This document shows, piece after piece, positions 1 through 8,893 of a stretch of DNA of 64,000 nt. Positions within the stretch are counted from its first letter, which is position 1. Each line of letters begins with the position of its first letter. The notes beneath the pieces are model-generated. The model saw nothing but the letters and a program-made list of their open reading frames with translations, was not told the DNA's origin and ran no database searches. A program made the position numbers and the translations under genes. The stretch spans positions 868,001 through 932,000 of the forward strand of contig CP166131.1 in NCBI GenBank assembly GCA_041228345.1, in the 5' to 3' direction. The stretch is from Alphaproteobacteria bacterium LSUCC0396 (GTDB lineage Bacteria > Pseudomonadota > Alphaproteobacteria > Puniceispirillales > Puniceispirillaceae).

Positions 1-2804
1 CCGGGCTGGGATGGGCGGATTGGCCGCCCCGAACGATCGTCTTTCGGGGCCGGGCGCCACAGCCAGTCAGCCGCATCATCAAGCAGCTTTTTTGGCGGCA
101 AATTGGGCTTTATCTTTATTTCCTGATCATCATCGCCAGCCTGTTCGGCCATGATCAAAACGGTTCCGTCAGCCAAGGTTTTGGCCTTGTCTGATAATGT
201 GATCACATCGCTTAATAGCGCGTAATTACTGTCCTTTAATGTGCGCACCCCATGGGGCTTTTCCCAGCCACCAATGACCAGCCCATCGCGGGCACGGGTT
301 AGCGCCACATAAAGCAGCCGGTTGCTTTCCTCGGCCGCCAGCGCTGCTGCGGCCATGCTCGCATCTTCAATAAAATCAGGCCGCGGCAGACCTGATGGCG
401 GTAGCCAATAATGGACCCGTCCATCGCGTGATGGCAGGACTGGCGCTGGCCGATTTTTACCGGTCAGAAGGTCAGGCAGGATTACAATTGGCGCTTCTAA
501 TCCTTTTGCCCCATGGATTGTCATGACGCGCACCTCGTCGCTGCCAGATGCGTCCATATCGCGTTTAACCTCGCCGCCACTACTGCGGATCGTGGTCAAG
601 AACTCAAGCAACGACACACCGCCACCAAGGGCAAAATTTTGCGCCAGACTCAAAAAATGATCGAGCGATTCATCAACCGCGCGACCAAGGCGATCTCTGA
701 ATTTCTGCCGCCCACCATCAACAAGAACATAGCTGAAAAAACCGAATACGGATTCGTACTCGGCGCGATTTTGCCATCGGCTGAGCTGGTCAGCCATCTT
801 GCCCAACGCACTGTCAGCACCGCGATGCACCATCAGCCGCGAAATCAAGCTAGCCTTGCCACGGTCATAAGCAAGGTCATAAAGCTGATCCTCAGTCATG
901 CCAAATAACGGCGATTTTAACACCGCCGCTAATTGAAGATCATCGTCACCAAGATGCATTACATCACCAAGCGCCAGCAAATCCTGAATTTCAATCTGTT
1001 CGGCAAGTTTCATCCGGTCAGCCCCGGCAACCTGCACATTCATGCTTTGCAGTGCCGATAATAGCAATTCGAAAAACTGTCCGCGTTTACGAAGCAGGAT
1101 CAGAATATCACCAGCATTCACCAATTTACCGGACGGTAGCTGGCGGCTTCCAATCCAGCTTTTAACCCGCCGCGCCAACAAGGTAGCCGCATGCACCTCG
1201 GGCGCAAGATCATCATCCCTCGTTACCAATGGCCATAATTCGACAAAACCGCCAGCGCCACTGCGCGCCATCTCATGCTCAGTAAAATCACTAATACCAG
1301 CAAGATCGGGGATCGCGTCATTCACCAGATTTAAAATCGGGCTTGCCGAGCGGAACGATACCGATAAAGGCACATCACGAAAAATCACAGAAACAGCATT
1401 GGCACGGCGCGCAAGGTCACTCCGGTTTTGGTTCATGACCGCCGGATCGCCCCCCTGAAATGAATAGATCGACTGTTTAAAATCGCCAACAGCAAACATT
1501 GTTCGCCCCGGATCTTGGTCGTCCTTTTTGTGGTGCGCGGCGCCCTCACCGTCGAAAAACTCATCAACCAGCCGCCGCAGCAATTTCCATTGCGCTGGGC
1601 TGGTGTCCTGTGCCTCATCAATCAACAGATGATGGATGCCGTTATCAAGTTTCCACGCAACCCATTGCGACGCCTCACTCATCGCCAGCAGATCATTCGT
1701 GCGGGTAATCAGATCATTGTAATCAAGCAGACCCCGTTGCGCCTTTAGGCGGTTATATTCTTTATGAAAGGCTGTGCCAAACTGATAGAGAGCCATCGTG
1801 CGGTCGCGGCAAATCTGCGCGGCCTGATCAATCAAGAGCGGGCGCAGCCGGTCGGCAACCTGCTGTTGGATCGCGTCTATATCGGGCATAATCTTGCGAA
1901 TAGCCGGATTGGAAAAACTGGCACGTTGGCGGCCTTTGCTGAATAATGCATCAACAAGAAATGACCATTTATCAATGCGGCCTGCGGCATCCTGTGCCAA
2001 CCACACATCCATTTTGGCACCACGCTCCTGCTGAGTTGATACCCCTGACGCCTGCAACACCGCCGAAACTGCCCGCAGCCTCTCATTATCAATTTGCGCC
2101 AGCTCGTCTGCCAGCCTAGTCCGGCTTATGGTGGCATCAACAACACCAAGCTCGTCACGGAAATGCGCGTCGATACGGGCAAGACAGTCCGGCGCATCCA
2201 GCCCCTCACTGCGGTTAAGCAGATCATTCATAATCTCTTCGATCCGCGCCTCACCGATCGTCTCGGCAATCAGCAATATCGCAGCGCCAAGTTCAGGCGT
2301 TGGATTGCCAAGAACATTCGCCCGCGCCACAGCCTTTAACCGATTTTGCTCGTCATCTTCGGCAAGCTGAACATGAGGCGCGACACCTGCCTCAATCGGA
2401 AAACGGCGCAAGATCGACTGGCAGAATGAATGCACCGTCTCGACGCGCGGCCCGTCGTCATTATCAAGAATTTCGGCGAACAGGCTGCGGGCGCGTTGGC
2501 GGGTTTCCTGACTTGGCGTGGTAATCCCCATGCTTGCCAAATCATCGCCAAGCCCCTTGGCCGAGATCGTTGCCCAATTGGCAAGGCGTCTAAAAATTCG
2601 GTTGCGCATTTCTGCGGCGGCGGCGCGCGTATAGGTTACGCATAAAATACCATCTGGCGGCGCGCCCGCTAACAGCAAGCGAAGCACACGGTCAGTCAGC
2701 ACTTTGGTTTTGCCAGTACCTGCATTGGCCGACACAAACACCGATGCAGTGGGATCAGACGCGGCCGCCTGAGCCGCACTCGCGCGGGCAATCATCTCAT
2801 TCAT
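1..2804 (-). CDS. addA: AddA helicase/nuclease subunit, 3' end outside the window
   Basis: UvrD-type helicase subunit of the AddAB complex, which processes DNA double-strand breaks for recombination. About 934 residues are present; the family is usually about 1,150, so the C-terminal nuclease domain lies mostly beyond base 1. Visible motifs are Walker A ANAGTGKT at residues 26-33, LLIDEAQDTSP (Walker B/motif II), SVSFRS, VMTIHGAKGLEAP and LLYVALTRAR (motif VI). The reading frame is open to the window edge with no internal stop. I chose the ATG at 2804 because it overlaps the addB stop by 8 bases (ATGAATGA), the usual coupling of these genes. It is the last visible gene of the run ahcY-tsaE-addB-addA. 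Confidence 0.95.
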   Translation of the reverse strand, partial: MNEMIARASAAQAAASDPTASVFVSANAGTGKTKVLTDRVLRLLLAGAPPDGILCVTYTRAAAAEMRNRIFRRLANWATISAKGLGDDLASMGITTPSQETRQRARSLFAEILDNDDGPRVETVHSFCQSILRRFPIEAGVAPHVQLAEDDEQNRLKAVARANVLGNPTPELGAAILLIAETIGEARIEEIMNDLLNRSEGLDAPDCLARIDAHFRDELGVVDATISRTRLADELAQIDNERLRAVSAVLQASGVSTQQERGAKMDVWLAQDAAGRIDKWSFLVDALFSKGRQRASFSNPAIRKIMPDIDAIQQQVADRLRPLLIDQAAQICRDRTMALYQFGTAFHKEYNRLKAQRGLLDYNDLITRTNDLLAMSEASQWVAWKLDNGIHHLLIDEAQDTSPAQWKLLRRLVDEFFDGEGAAHHKKDDQDPGRTMFAVGDFKQSIYSFQGGDPAVMNQNRSDLARRANAVSVIFRDVPLSVSFRSASPILNLVNDAIPDLAGISDFTEHEMARSGAGGFVELWPLVTRDDDLAPEVHAATLLARRVKSWIGSRQLPSGKLVNAGDILILLRKRGQFFELLLSALQSMNVQVAGADRMKLAEQIEIQDLLALGDVMHLGDDDLQLAAVLKSPLFGMTEDQLYDLAYDRGKASLISRLMVHRGADSALGKMADQLSRWQNRAEYESVFGFFSYVLVDGGRQKFRDRLGRAVDESLDHFLSLAQNFALGGGVSLLEFLTTIRSSGGEVKRDMDASGSDEVRVMTIHGAKGLEAPIVILPDLLTGKNRPAPVLPSRDGRVHYWLPPSGLPRPDFIEDASMAAAALAAEESNRLLYVALTRARDGLVIGGWEKPHGVRTLKDSNYALLSDVITLSDKAKTLADGTVLIMAEQAGDDDQEIKIKPNLPPKKLLDDAADWLWRPAPKDDRSGRPIRPSQP

Positions 2805-5802
2805 CAGCGATCTCCCCATAAAGCCATTCGCGGCTTCGGCTTAGATGCTGATAGGGTTTGAATTTAGGCACAATCTGTGGGTTTGGCTCACTTGGATAAG
2901 GCGTCTCAGCCTGATCAAAACATGCCGCAAGCGCCTCCAGACGATCCCGAATTTCAGCTGCATCAAAAAGTTCCTTGAACGGCGCTTTAATCTCGCCCGG
3001 TGCCGATTTCTTACCGCTTAGCTGCCAATATTCCAACGCCTCAATCGGGCCTGCTGACAAGCCATCAAAGCCACCCTCAAACGCGATCAACCCCTCGACC
3101 GCCAGCTGGTTGCGCGCGCCCGAATTGATTAAATTGGCAGCCGGCGCAGCGCCAGTTTTATAATCGACAATCGTCCAACTGTGATCCTGATTATATTCCA
3201 GCCGGTCAGCACGCGCAGTCAGTTTGATCGGGCCAAGCGGTGCTTGCAGAAACACCGCGCCGTCCCTTTCGGCATAAACTTCCCTAAGACCCGCGCGGCG
3301 ACGATGTTCATTCTCGACAAACCATGCCGCCATCGCTTCGAAGCGGGGCCACCAGAAATGGCGGATCGAGGGCTGATCAATTCGGGTGGCAAAACGCTGC
3401 CTGCCAAATTTCAGCAATTCAGCCAATGCGCCAGTCGTTAATTCACCCCTTGGATTGGCCTTGCAGAAATCAGCAAGCGCATCATGAAACAGAATACCGC
3501 GAAGCGCCGCATCAGCAGGCCGGTCAACGTCATCCAGTGGATTTAGTCGCAGGATTTTTTTCGCATAAATTGCATAGGGATCAGTGACCCAAATATCAAT
3601 TTCGGTTGCCGAGAACTGGCGGGGGCGACTGGCCAAGGGTGGACAAGGGGCGGGCCGCGTCGCTGGTTGCGGAACCGTCGTCGGCTCGCATTTTGCCAGC
3701 CATGATTTTTCCAATTCGCCATTGTCGATGACGTCATCAAGCCCAAGCGCGCTCACCACCACTTCCATGCGCTGAAGCCACCGGCTTTTGGTTGTTGGTG
3801 TTCCAGCCTCCTTGCCTGCACGCGTTATAATGATGTCCTTGCTGCAAATGGCCATATAGACGTCATGCGCACTAAGGCCGCTACGCCAGTTCCGTGGTGG
3901 CAAGCCAACCGCTGCCCGCATTGCGCCGTTCATCCAAGGATCGGCATCCGGGCGCGGCGGCCAGTTCCCCTCATTGAAACCGGCGATGATCAAGCGGTTT
4001 TTGCCAATCACCTGAAATGGGTGCATTCGCGCCTCAACGGCCCCTAAAATAGCAATCCTTGGATGCGGCGTGCCATGCGGGTGAACCGTTTCCGCATCAA
4101 GAAGCTGGCGCATAATCTGCGGCATCTCGCGGGCATCAATGGCGCTATCACGGCCATCACTGGCAAGGCTACGGAACAGGTCACTCGCCACCATGCCGTC
4201 AGCGCCTTTCCATAATTCCATCGCGCCAACACCGCGGTCAGCTGCCATGCCGCTGCTATCCATGACAGTTGCGCATAGCCGTTCAGCCGCTTCGCCAATG
4301 CCTTCGGCAAGGCTAGCTAAGGTCGGATTTGGTGCCCGCCAGCACTCGATCAACGGGGTGAGATTGGCAATAATATGGGTTTCAAAAAACGCCCGCAGAT
4401 CACCATCATCAAGCATCGCCGCCAGCCCGGCCAGCCCCCCATCCGGACGCGCCCCCCGCAAAGCCGCCAGCTCGACATTGTCAACATGACGACGAAAATG
4501 AACCGGGTTCATGCCGCCCGCACAAAACGGGTGCTTTAATAATGACAATAACCGCATTGGCGCAAAATCCGCATCTACCGCATCGCAAAGAAGCGATAAA
4601 AACCGGCCAGGCGGGCACAGCGATAATCGTTTACCGGCCGAGTCCTCAACAGCAATATCCCAGCGCAGCAAATCTGCAATGATCAGTTCGGCAAGCTGGC
4701 GATCAGGGGTTACAACAGCAGCTGTCTGATCCGGTGTTTCCAGCGCCTCTCGAAGTGACAAGGCAATTATATTCGCCTCTTCGCGTCGATCGCGCGCGGT
4801 GATGATTTTGAGACCAGCAAGGGCGGTGCGGTCAATCAGCGGGCCGGTATCGCCGAGGCGTTGCCAATGTGCACTTAGCGCGGCAGGACGAAACACCTCC
4901 TGCATCAATTGCCGGCGCGCGGCCAACTCTGGCGGCACGACAGGCGATGTAACAACCCAGTCGCGCACCTGATCAGACGTTATGTCAAGCGCGCTTAACA
5001 GCTGCGCCAGCTGGTATTGTGGATGACCGCTATCTTGTGAAATCGCTGGCCATTGGTCGCCAGCCTGACGGTCTAGCCCGGGAAGCACGACATGACCATC
5101 AGGCAGTTGCGCCACCACCCCGATCAATTCACGTGTCGCCGCGATCGAGCCGGTCGAGCCGGCAACCACCACCAATTGATCCGGCGGCTGCTCACGCCAA
5201 AGCTGGGCGCGGCGGCGCAAAAGCCGGTTACGCCGATCAACCACATCTAATACTCCTTCTTGCGCCAGAATATCTGGCCAGCGTTCAATCAGTATCCCAA
5301 GAAGGGTCAGAATATCCTGCCAATGTGCAGAAAAGCGCTCGGGCAATAACGCGCAAAGCTGTTCAGCTGTGGCATCGGCGTTATAAAGCTGATCCAGCAA
5401 TTCGCCAAGCTGGTCCGCAAGGTGCATGGCCTGTGGCTGGTTGGGATAATGACCGCCAAGCGGGAAATGGCGCAGCAATTTAGCAAGATTAATCTGGCGT
5501 CTAATCTTCGAGATGGGCGGCGGCAAATCACCGCTATCGTCATCGCCCAGAAACGCGGTTAGCCTGCCATCATCATCACCGCCAAAATCACCAATCGGCA
5601 ATAGCCGCGGCAATAGCATCGGGGCGCCATCGGCACTATCCAGAAATGCGGCCTGTAAAGCCTGGGCTGCACGCCGCGATGGCAGCAGAACCAACCCACG
5701 TGCCAGTCTTTCTGGACTGCCAGCCAGCTGTCTAACGCCAGCCGCCAGATCACGGGCGAACGGCAATCCGGCATCAATGCTGTAAACCAAAGGGGGTGTC
5801 AT
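2797..5802 (-). CDS. addB: AddB double-strand break repair protein (alphaproteobacterial type)
   Basis: Partner of AddA in double-strand break resection, 1001 residues. The N-terminus has the degenerate helicase-like segment LVLLPSRRAAQAL seen in alphaproteobacterial AddB. The C-terminus carries a PD-(D/E)XK nuclease core, with ADRLEY followed by IVDYKTG around residues 868-885. Many alphaproteobacteria place an aminosugar kinase and a nucleotidyltransferase (amgK/murU) between tsaE and addB. Here only a 111-bp spacer (5803-5913) separates them, with no gene in it. Identification rests on length, nuclease motif and linkage to addA. Confidence 0.93.
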   Translation of the reverse strand: MTPPLVYSIDAGLPFARDLAAGVRQLAGSPERLARGLVLLPSRRAAQALQAAFLDSADGAPMLLPRLLPIGDFGGDDDGRLTAFLGDDDSGDLPPPISKIRRQINLAKLLRHFPLGGHYPNQPQAMHLADQLGELLDQLYNADATAEQLCALLPERFSAHWQDILTLLGILIERWPDILAQEGVLDVVDRRNRLLRRRAQLWREQPPDQLVVVAGSTGSIAATRELIGVVAQLPDGHVVLPGLDRQAGDQWPAISQDSGHPQYQLAQLLSALDITSDQVRDWVVTSPVVPPELAARRQLMQEVFRPAALSAHWQRLGDTGPLIDRTALAGLKIITARDRREEANIIALSLREALETPDQTAAVVTPDRQLAELIIADLLRWDIAVEDSAGKRLSLCPPGRFLSLLCDAVDADFAPMRLLSLLKHPFCAGGMNPVHFRRHVDNVELAALRGARPDGGLAGLAAMLDDGDLRAFFETHIIANLTPLIECWRAPNPTLASLAEGIGEAAERLCATVMDSSGMAADRGVGAMELWKGADGMVASDLFRSLASDGRDSAIDAREMPQIMRQLLDAETVHPHGTPHPRIAILGAVEARMHPFQVIGKNRLIIAGFNEGNWPPRPDADPWMNGAMRAAVGLPPRNWRSGLSAHDVYMAICSKDIIITRAGKEAGTPTTKSRWLQRMEVVVSALGLDDVIDNGELEKSWLAKCEPTTVPQPATRPAPCPPLASRPRQFSATEIDIWVTDPYAIYAKKILRLNPLDDVDRPADAALRGILFHDALADFCKANPRGELTTGALAELLKFGRQRFATRIDQPSIRHFWWPRFEAMAAWFVENEHRRRAGLREVYAERDGAVFLQAPLGPIKLTARADRLEYNQDHSWTIVDYKTGAAPAANLINSGARNQLAVEGLIAFEGGFDGLSAGPIEALEYWQLSGKKSAPGEIKAPFKELFDAAEIRDRLEALAACFDQAETPYPSEPNPQIVPKFKPYQHLSRSREWLYGEIADE

Positions 5803-5913
5803 AAGACAACTATAAAAGCAACAAGATTGAAAGGCGAGACCCGTTTACTGCCATCACTCAAAACCGCCCGTAAAAGACCAGTAACCGGCCAGCCAAGACC
5901 GGCATAAACTTGC

Positions 5914-6420
5914 TCAGCCCTCGCTTAATCGGTTCCTAAGCAGGTTAATACGATCAGCCCAATGCGGCGGGGCGGTGATGTCGGCAAACCGTATATTCGA
6001 TAGAGGCGCGGCATTTTCAGCATCGGTATCGGGCATATATAGATGAATAGAAAGATTGGTTTTAGGCAGCAGCTTTTTCAGCCGGTCAGGCCATTCAATC
6101 AAGCAGACCGAATCAACAAATGCATCATCAAGCCCGAGCTGCATAGCGTCTTCGGGCGTTTCAACCCGGTAAAGATCGAGATGCCAAAGCGGGGTTCCAT
6201 CACCAAGAGCATAGGTCTGAACAAGCGTGAAAGTTGGGCTTGGCACATCAGTTTCATCAGGGTTTGCCGCCTGAATAATCGCACGTGCCAACGCTGATTT
6301 TCCAGCGCCAAGCGGGCCACTTAACGAGATAACATCGCCCGCCATCAACCCCTCGGCCAGCAACGCCCCAAGCCGAGCCGTTGCTGACAAATCAGGTAAT
6401 TCCAATTGGAGAACTGGCAT
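5914..6420 (-). CDS. tsaE: TsaE, ATPase of tRNA t6A modification
   Basis: P-loop ATPase that works with TsaB and TsaD to make N6-threonylcarbamoyladenosine in tRNAs reading ANN codons. It has 168 residues, the normal length. Walker A GPLGAGKS has its lysine at residue 41, and the conserved SPTFTLVQTY follows at 61-70, then HLDLYR. It starts 23 bp after the ahcY stop and is probably co-transcribed with ahcY upstream and addBA downstream. Cytoplasmic. Confidence 0.93.
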   Translation of the reverse strand: MPVLQLELPDLSATARLGALLAEGLMAGDVISLSGPLGAGKSALARAIIQAANPDETDVPSPTFTLVQTYALGDGTPLWHLDLYRVETPEDAMQLGLDDAFVDSVCLIEWPDRLKKLLPKTNLSIHLYMPDTDAENAAPLSNIRFADITAPPHWADRINLLRNRLSEG

Positions 6421-6443
6421 TTTTTTCGGGCCTTGGCTATCAA

Positions 6444-7838
6444 TTAATAGCGATATTGCTCACTCTTAAACGGGCCTTGTTGTTTCACCCCAATGTAATC
6501 GGCCTGATCAGGACGAAGCGTGCTAAGGCTTGCGCCAACCTTGGCAAGATGCAGAGCGGCGACTTTTTCATCGAGGTGGCGCGGCAAGGTATAGACCTTA
6601 TTTTCATATTGATCACCGCGCGACCAAAGCTCGATCTGTGCCAGAACCTGATTTGTAAAGGACGCCGACATCACAAATGACGGGTGGCCAGTACCGCAAC
6701 CAAGATTGACCAAACGCCCCTTTGCAAGCAGGATCATCCGCTTGCCGTCAGGAAATTCGACTTCATCAACCTGCGGCTTTACTTCTGACCATGTCATATT
6801 ATTCAGCGACGCAACATCAATCTCATTGTCAAAATGGCCGATGTTACAGACAATCGCACGGTCTTTCATATCACGCATATGATCAATGGTAATCACGTGC
6901 CGATTGCCGGTCGCCGTCACAAAGATATCCGCCTTTGGTGCTGCCTGTTCCATGGTGACAACTTCATAGCCTTCCATTGCCGCCTGCAACGCACAAATCG
7001 GATCAACCTCAGTAACCATCACCCGCGCACCGCCCTGACGAAGCGATGCTGCCGACCCTTTACCAACATCACCATAGCCCGCAACAACAGCAACCTTGCC
7101 AGCCAGCATCACGTCGGTTGCGCGGCGAATACCGTCAACCAGTGACTCGCGGCATCCATATAGATTGTCAAATTTTGACTTGGTGACTGAGTCATTCACA
7201 TTGATCGCAGGGAATGGCAACCCGCCCATTTCAGCGAGCTGATACAGGCGAAGAACACCTGTGGTGGTCTCTTCAGAAACGCCCTTTAGCGCATCACGCT
7301 GGCGGGTGAACCAGCCTGGGCTGCTGGCAAGCCGGCGCTTTAGCTGCGCCTTTAGATATTCTTCTTCTTCGGTTTCTGGATTAGCCAGCACATCCTCACC
7401 AGCCTCGGCCCGCGCGCCAAGCAGAATGTACATGGTGGCATCGCCGCCATCATCGAGAATTAGATTAGCTGTCTGGTCATTCGGCCAGTCGAAAATACAA
7501 TCAACATATTGCCAGTAATCGGCCAAGGTCTCGCCCTTGATTGCAAAGACCGGAACACCAGATTTGGCAATCGCTGCCGCGGCGTGATCCTGGGTTGAAA
7601 AGATATTACAGCTCGACCAGCGCACATCGGCGCCAAGATCGACCAACGTCTCGATTAGGACTGCCGTTTGCACCGTCATATGAAGACAACCAGCGATCCG
7701 GGCGCCAGCTAATGGTTTGGCTGACCCAAACTCATCGCGAAGTGCCATAAGACCCGGCATTTCTGTTTCAGCGATTGATAGTTCCTTGCGGCCCCAATCA
7801 GCGAGACCAATATCTGCAATCACATAATCCGTCGCCAT
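6444..7838 (-). CDS. ahcY: Adenosylhomocysteinase
   Basis: Hydrolyses S-adenosylhomocysteine to adenosine and homocysteine, clearing the by-product of methylation. 464 residues. The NAD-binding segment reads [10 protein letters not shown] and is followed by [16 protein letters not shown]; the protein ends in SEQYRY, matching the family's conserved K/R-Y-terminal tail. The insertion around [14 protein letters not shown] is the one seen in long-form bacterial and eukaryotic enzymes. An AGGA ribosome site precedes the ATG. The 136-bp leader upstream contains two adjacent small hairpins but no SAH riboswitch that I can recognise. Confidence 0.96.
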   Translation of the reverse strand: MATDYVIADIGLADWGRKELSIAETEMPGLMALRDEFGSAKPLAGARIAGCLHMTVQTAVLIETLVDLGADVRWSSCNIFSTQDHAAAAIAKSGVPVFAIKGETLADYWQYVDCIFDWPNDQTANLILDDGGDATMYILLGARAEAGEDVLANPETEEEEYLKAQLKRRLASSPGWFTRQRDALKGVSEETTTGVLRLYQLAEMGGLPFPAINVNDSVTKSKFDNLYGCRESLVDGIRRATDVMLAGKVAVVAGYGDVGKGSAASLRQGGARVMVTEVDPICALQAAMEGYEVVTMEQAAPKADIFVTATGNRHVITIDHMRDMKDRAIVCNIGHFDNEIDVASLNNMTWSEVKPQVDEVEFPDGKRMILLAKGRLVNLGCGTGHPSFVMSASFTNQVLAQIELWSRGDQYENKVYTLPRHLDEKVAALHLAKVGASLSTLRPDQADYIGVKQQGPFKSEQYRY

Positions 7839-7974
7839 CGTTTCATCCTATCTTTTTTGTCGGTAAAAACTGCGCTTCGTTTAGCAAATTAACACCGTCT
7901 TTGAAAGGGCTAGATATAGCCGCGGCAAATCGCGCCGCCTAGGGGGCCGTGTTCGCTGGCAGCAGGCCAAAGAC

Positions 7975-8856
7975 CTAGTCAGCTATTTTTGCCAATTCAC
8001 GATGTTCAAGGCGCACCGGATACCCCTCGGCCTCAATCCATTTTGCCATTTGCGCGGCGGCCCATACCGATCGATGCTTGCCACCGGTACAGCCAAAGGC
8101 AAGCGTCAAATGCGGCCGCCCATCAATCTTCATCCGGGCAAACATAACCGATAGCATCGCTTTGAATTGCCCAAGAACGTCTTGTGCCGCATCATCCTTT
8201 TCCAGAAACGCCGCTACCTTGGCATCAAGCCCGGTTAAATCGCGTAACCCGTCATCCCAATGCGGATTTTTTGCAAATCGCATATCAATGATTTGATCGG
8301 CAGTTTCGGGAAGACCATGCCGATAAGAAAATGACAGAATATGAACCGGCATTGGCGGCGCCGGTTCAAGATGCAGCGCGTCCAGCAGGCTGCGACGAAG
8401 ATCAGCCGGTGCCAGCCCGCTGCTATCAATCACGATATCAGCTAAGGTCTCAACATCGGTCATGCGCTCCATGTCTGCCCTGACCGCGGCATCAAGATCC
8501 ATCTCATAACCAAGCGGATGCTGGCGCCTCGTGGCGTTATATCGGCGCATTAAATCGGCATGACCGGCGCTGATAAACACAATTTTAAAGCCATCACCAA
8601 GCCGCTTTGCCAGATTTTTCACAAGGCGCGCCACGGCATCAGCCCCAAAACCGCTAGTACGGGCATCAAGCCCGATCGCAATCGACCGGCCGCCCGTTTC
8701 AACCTCAAGCGCGATCAATGGATCAACCAGTGCTAGCGGCAGATTATCGACCGCGGCAAAGCCATAATCCTCCAGAACTTTCAATGCAGTCGAATGACCG
8801 GCACCCGAAACACCGGTTACAAGCACAAGCTTTACTGAAGAAATATGGTTTGACAT
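7975..8856 (-). CDS. rapZ: RapZ-family nucleotide-binding protein with altered P-loop
   Basis: Member of the RapZ (YvcJ/YhbJ) family; in enterobacteria RapZ is an RNase E adaptor controlling glmS sRNAs. 293 residues, normal length. The P-loop reads GVSGAGHS, so the usual lysine is histidine at residue 21 (codon CAT). The rest of the signature is intact: LEDYGFAAVDNLPL, the G-L-D-A-R-T segment and the C-terminal FGCTGGKHRSV. In most alphaproteobacteria hprK lies upstream and the EIIA and HPr genes downstream, before ahcY. None is present here: chvG ends 37 bp upstream and ahcY starts 136 bp downstream. The function in alphaproteobacteria is less certain than in E. coli. Confidence 0.92.
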   Translation of the reverse strand: MSNHISSVKLVLVTGVSGAGHSTALKVLEDYGFAAVDNLPLALVDPLIALEVETGGRSIAIGLDARTSGFGADAVARLVKNLAKRLGDGFKIVFISAGHADLMRRYNATRRQHPLGYEMDLDAAVRADMERMTDVETLADIVIDSSGLAPADLRRSLLDALHLEPAPPMPVHILSFSYRHGLPETADQIIDMRFAKNPHWDDGLRDLTGLDAKVAAFLEKDDAAQDVLGQFKAMLSVMFARMKIDGRPHLTLAFGCTGGKHRSVWAAAQMAKWIEAEGYPVRLEHRELAKIAD

Positions 8857-8893
8857 GACATCACTTTACTACAGCCATCAGGAAAAAACAGCT

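Noticed and set aside
1042-1458. 138-codon plus-strand open frame antisense to addA
   Set aside because: Lies wholly inside addA, has no ribosome site and its translation resembles no family; similar antisense frames occur through addB and polA as codon-bias shadows.
7839-7974. SAH riboswitch upstream of ahcY
   Set aside because: Two small hairpins are present but I cannot match the conserved SAH aptamer core; a covariance-model search would decide.
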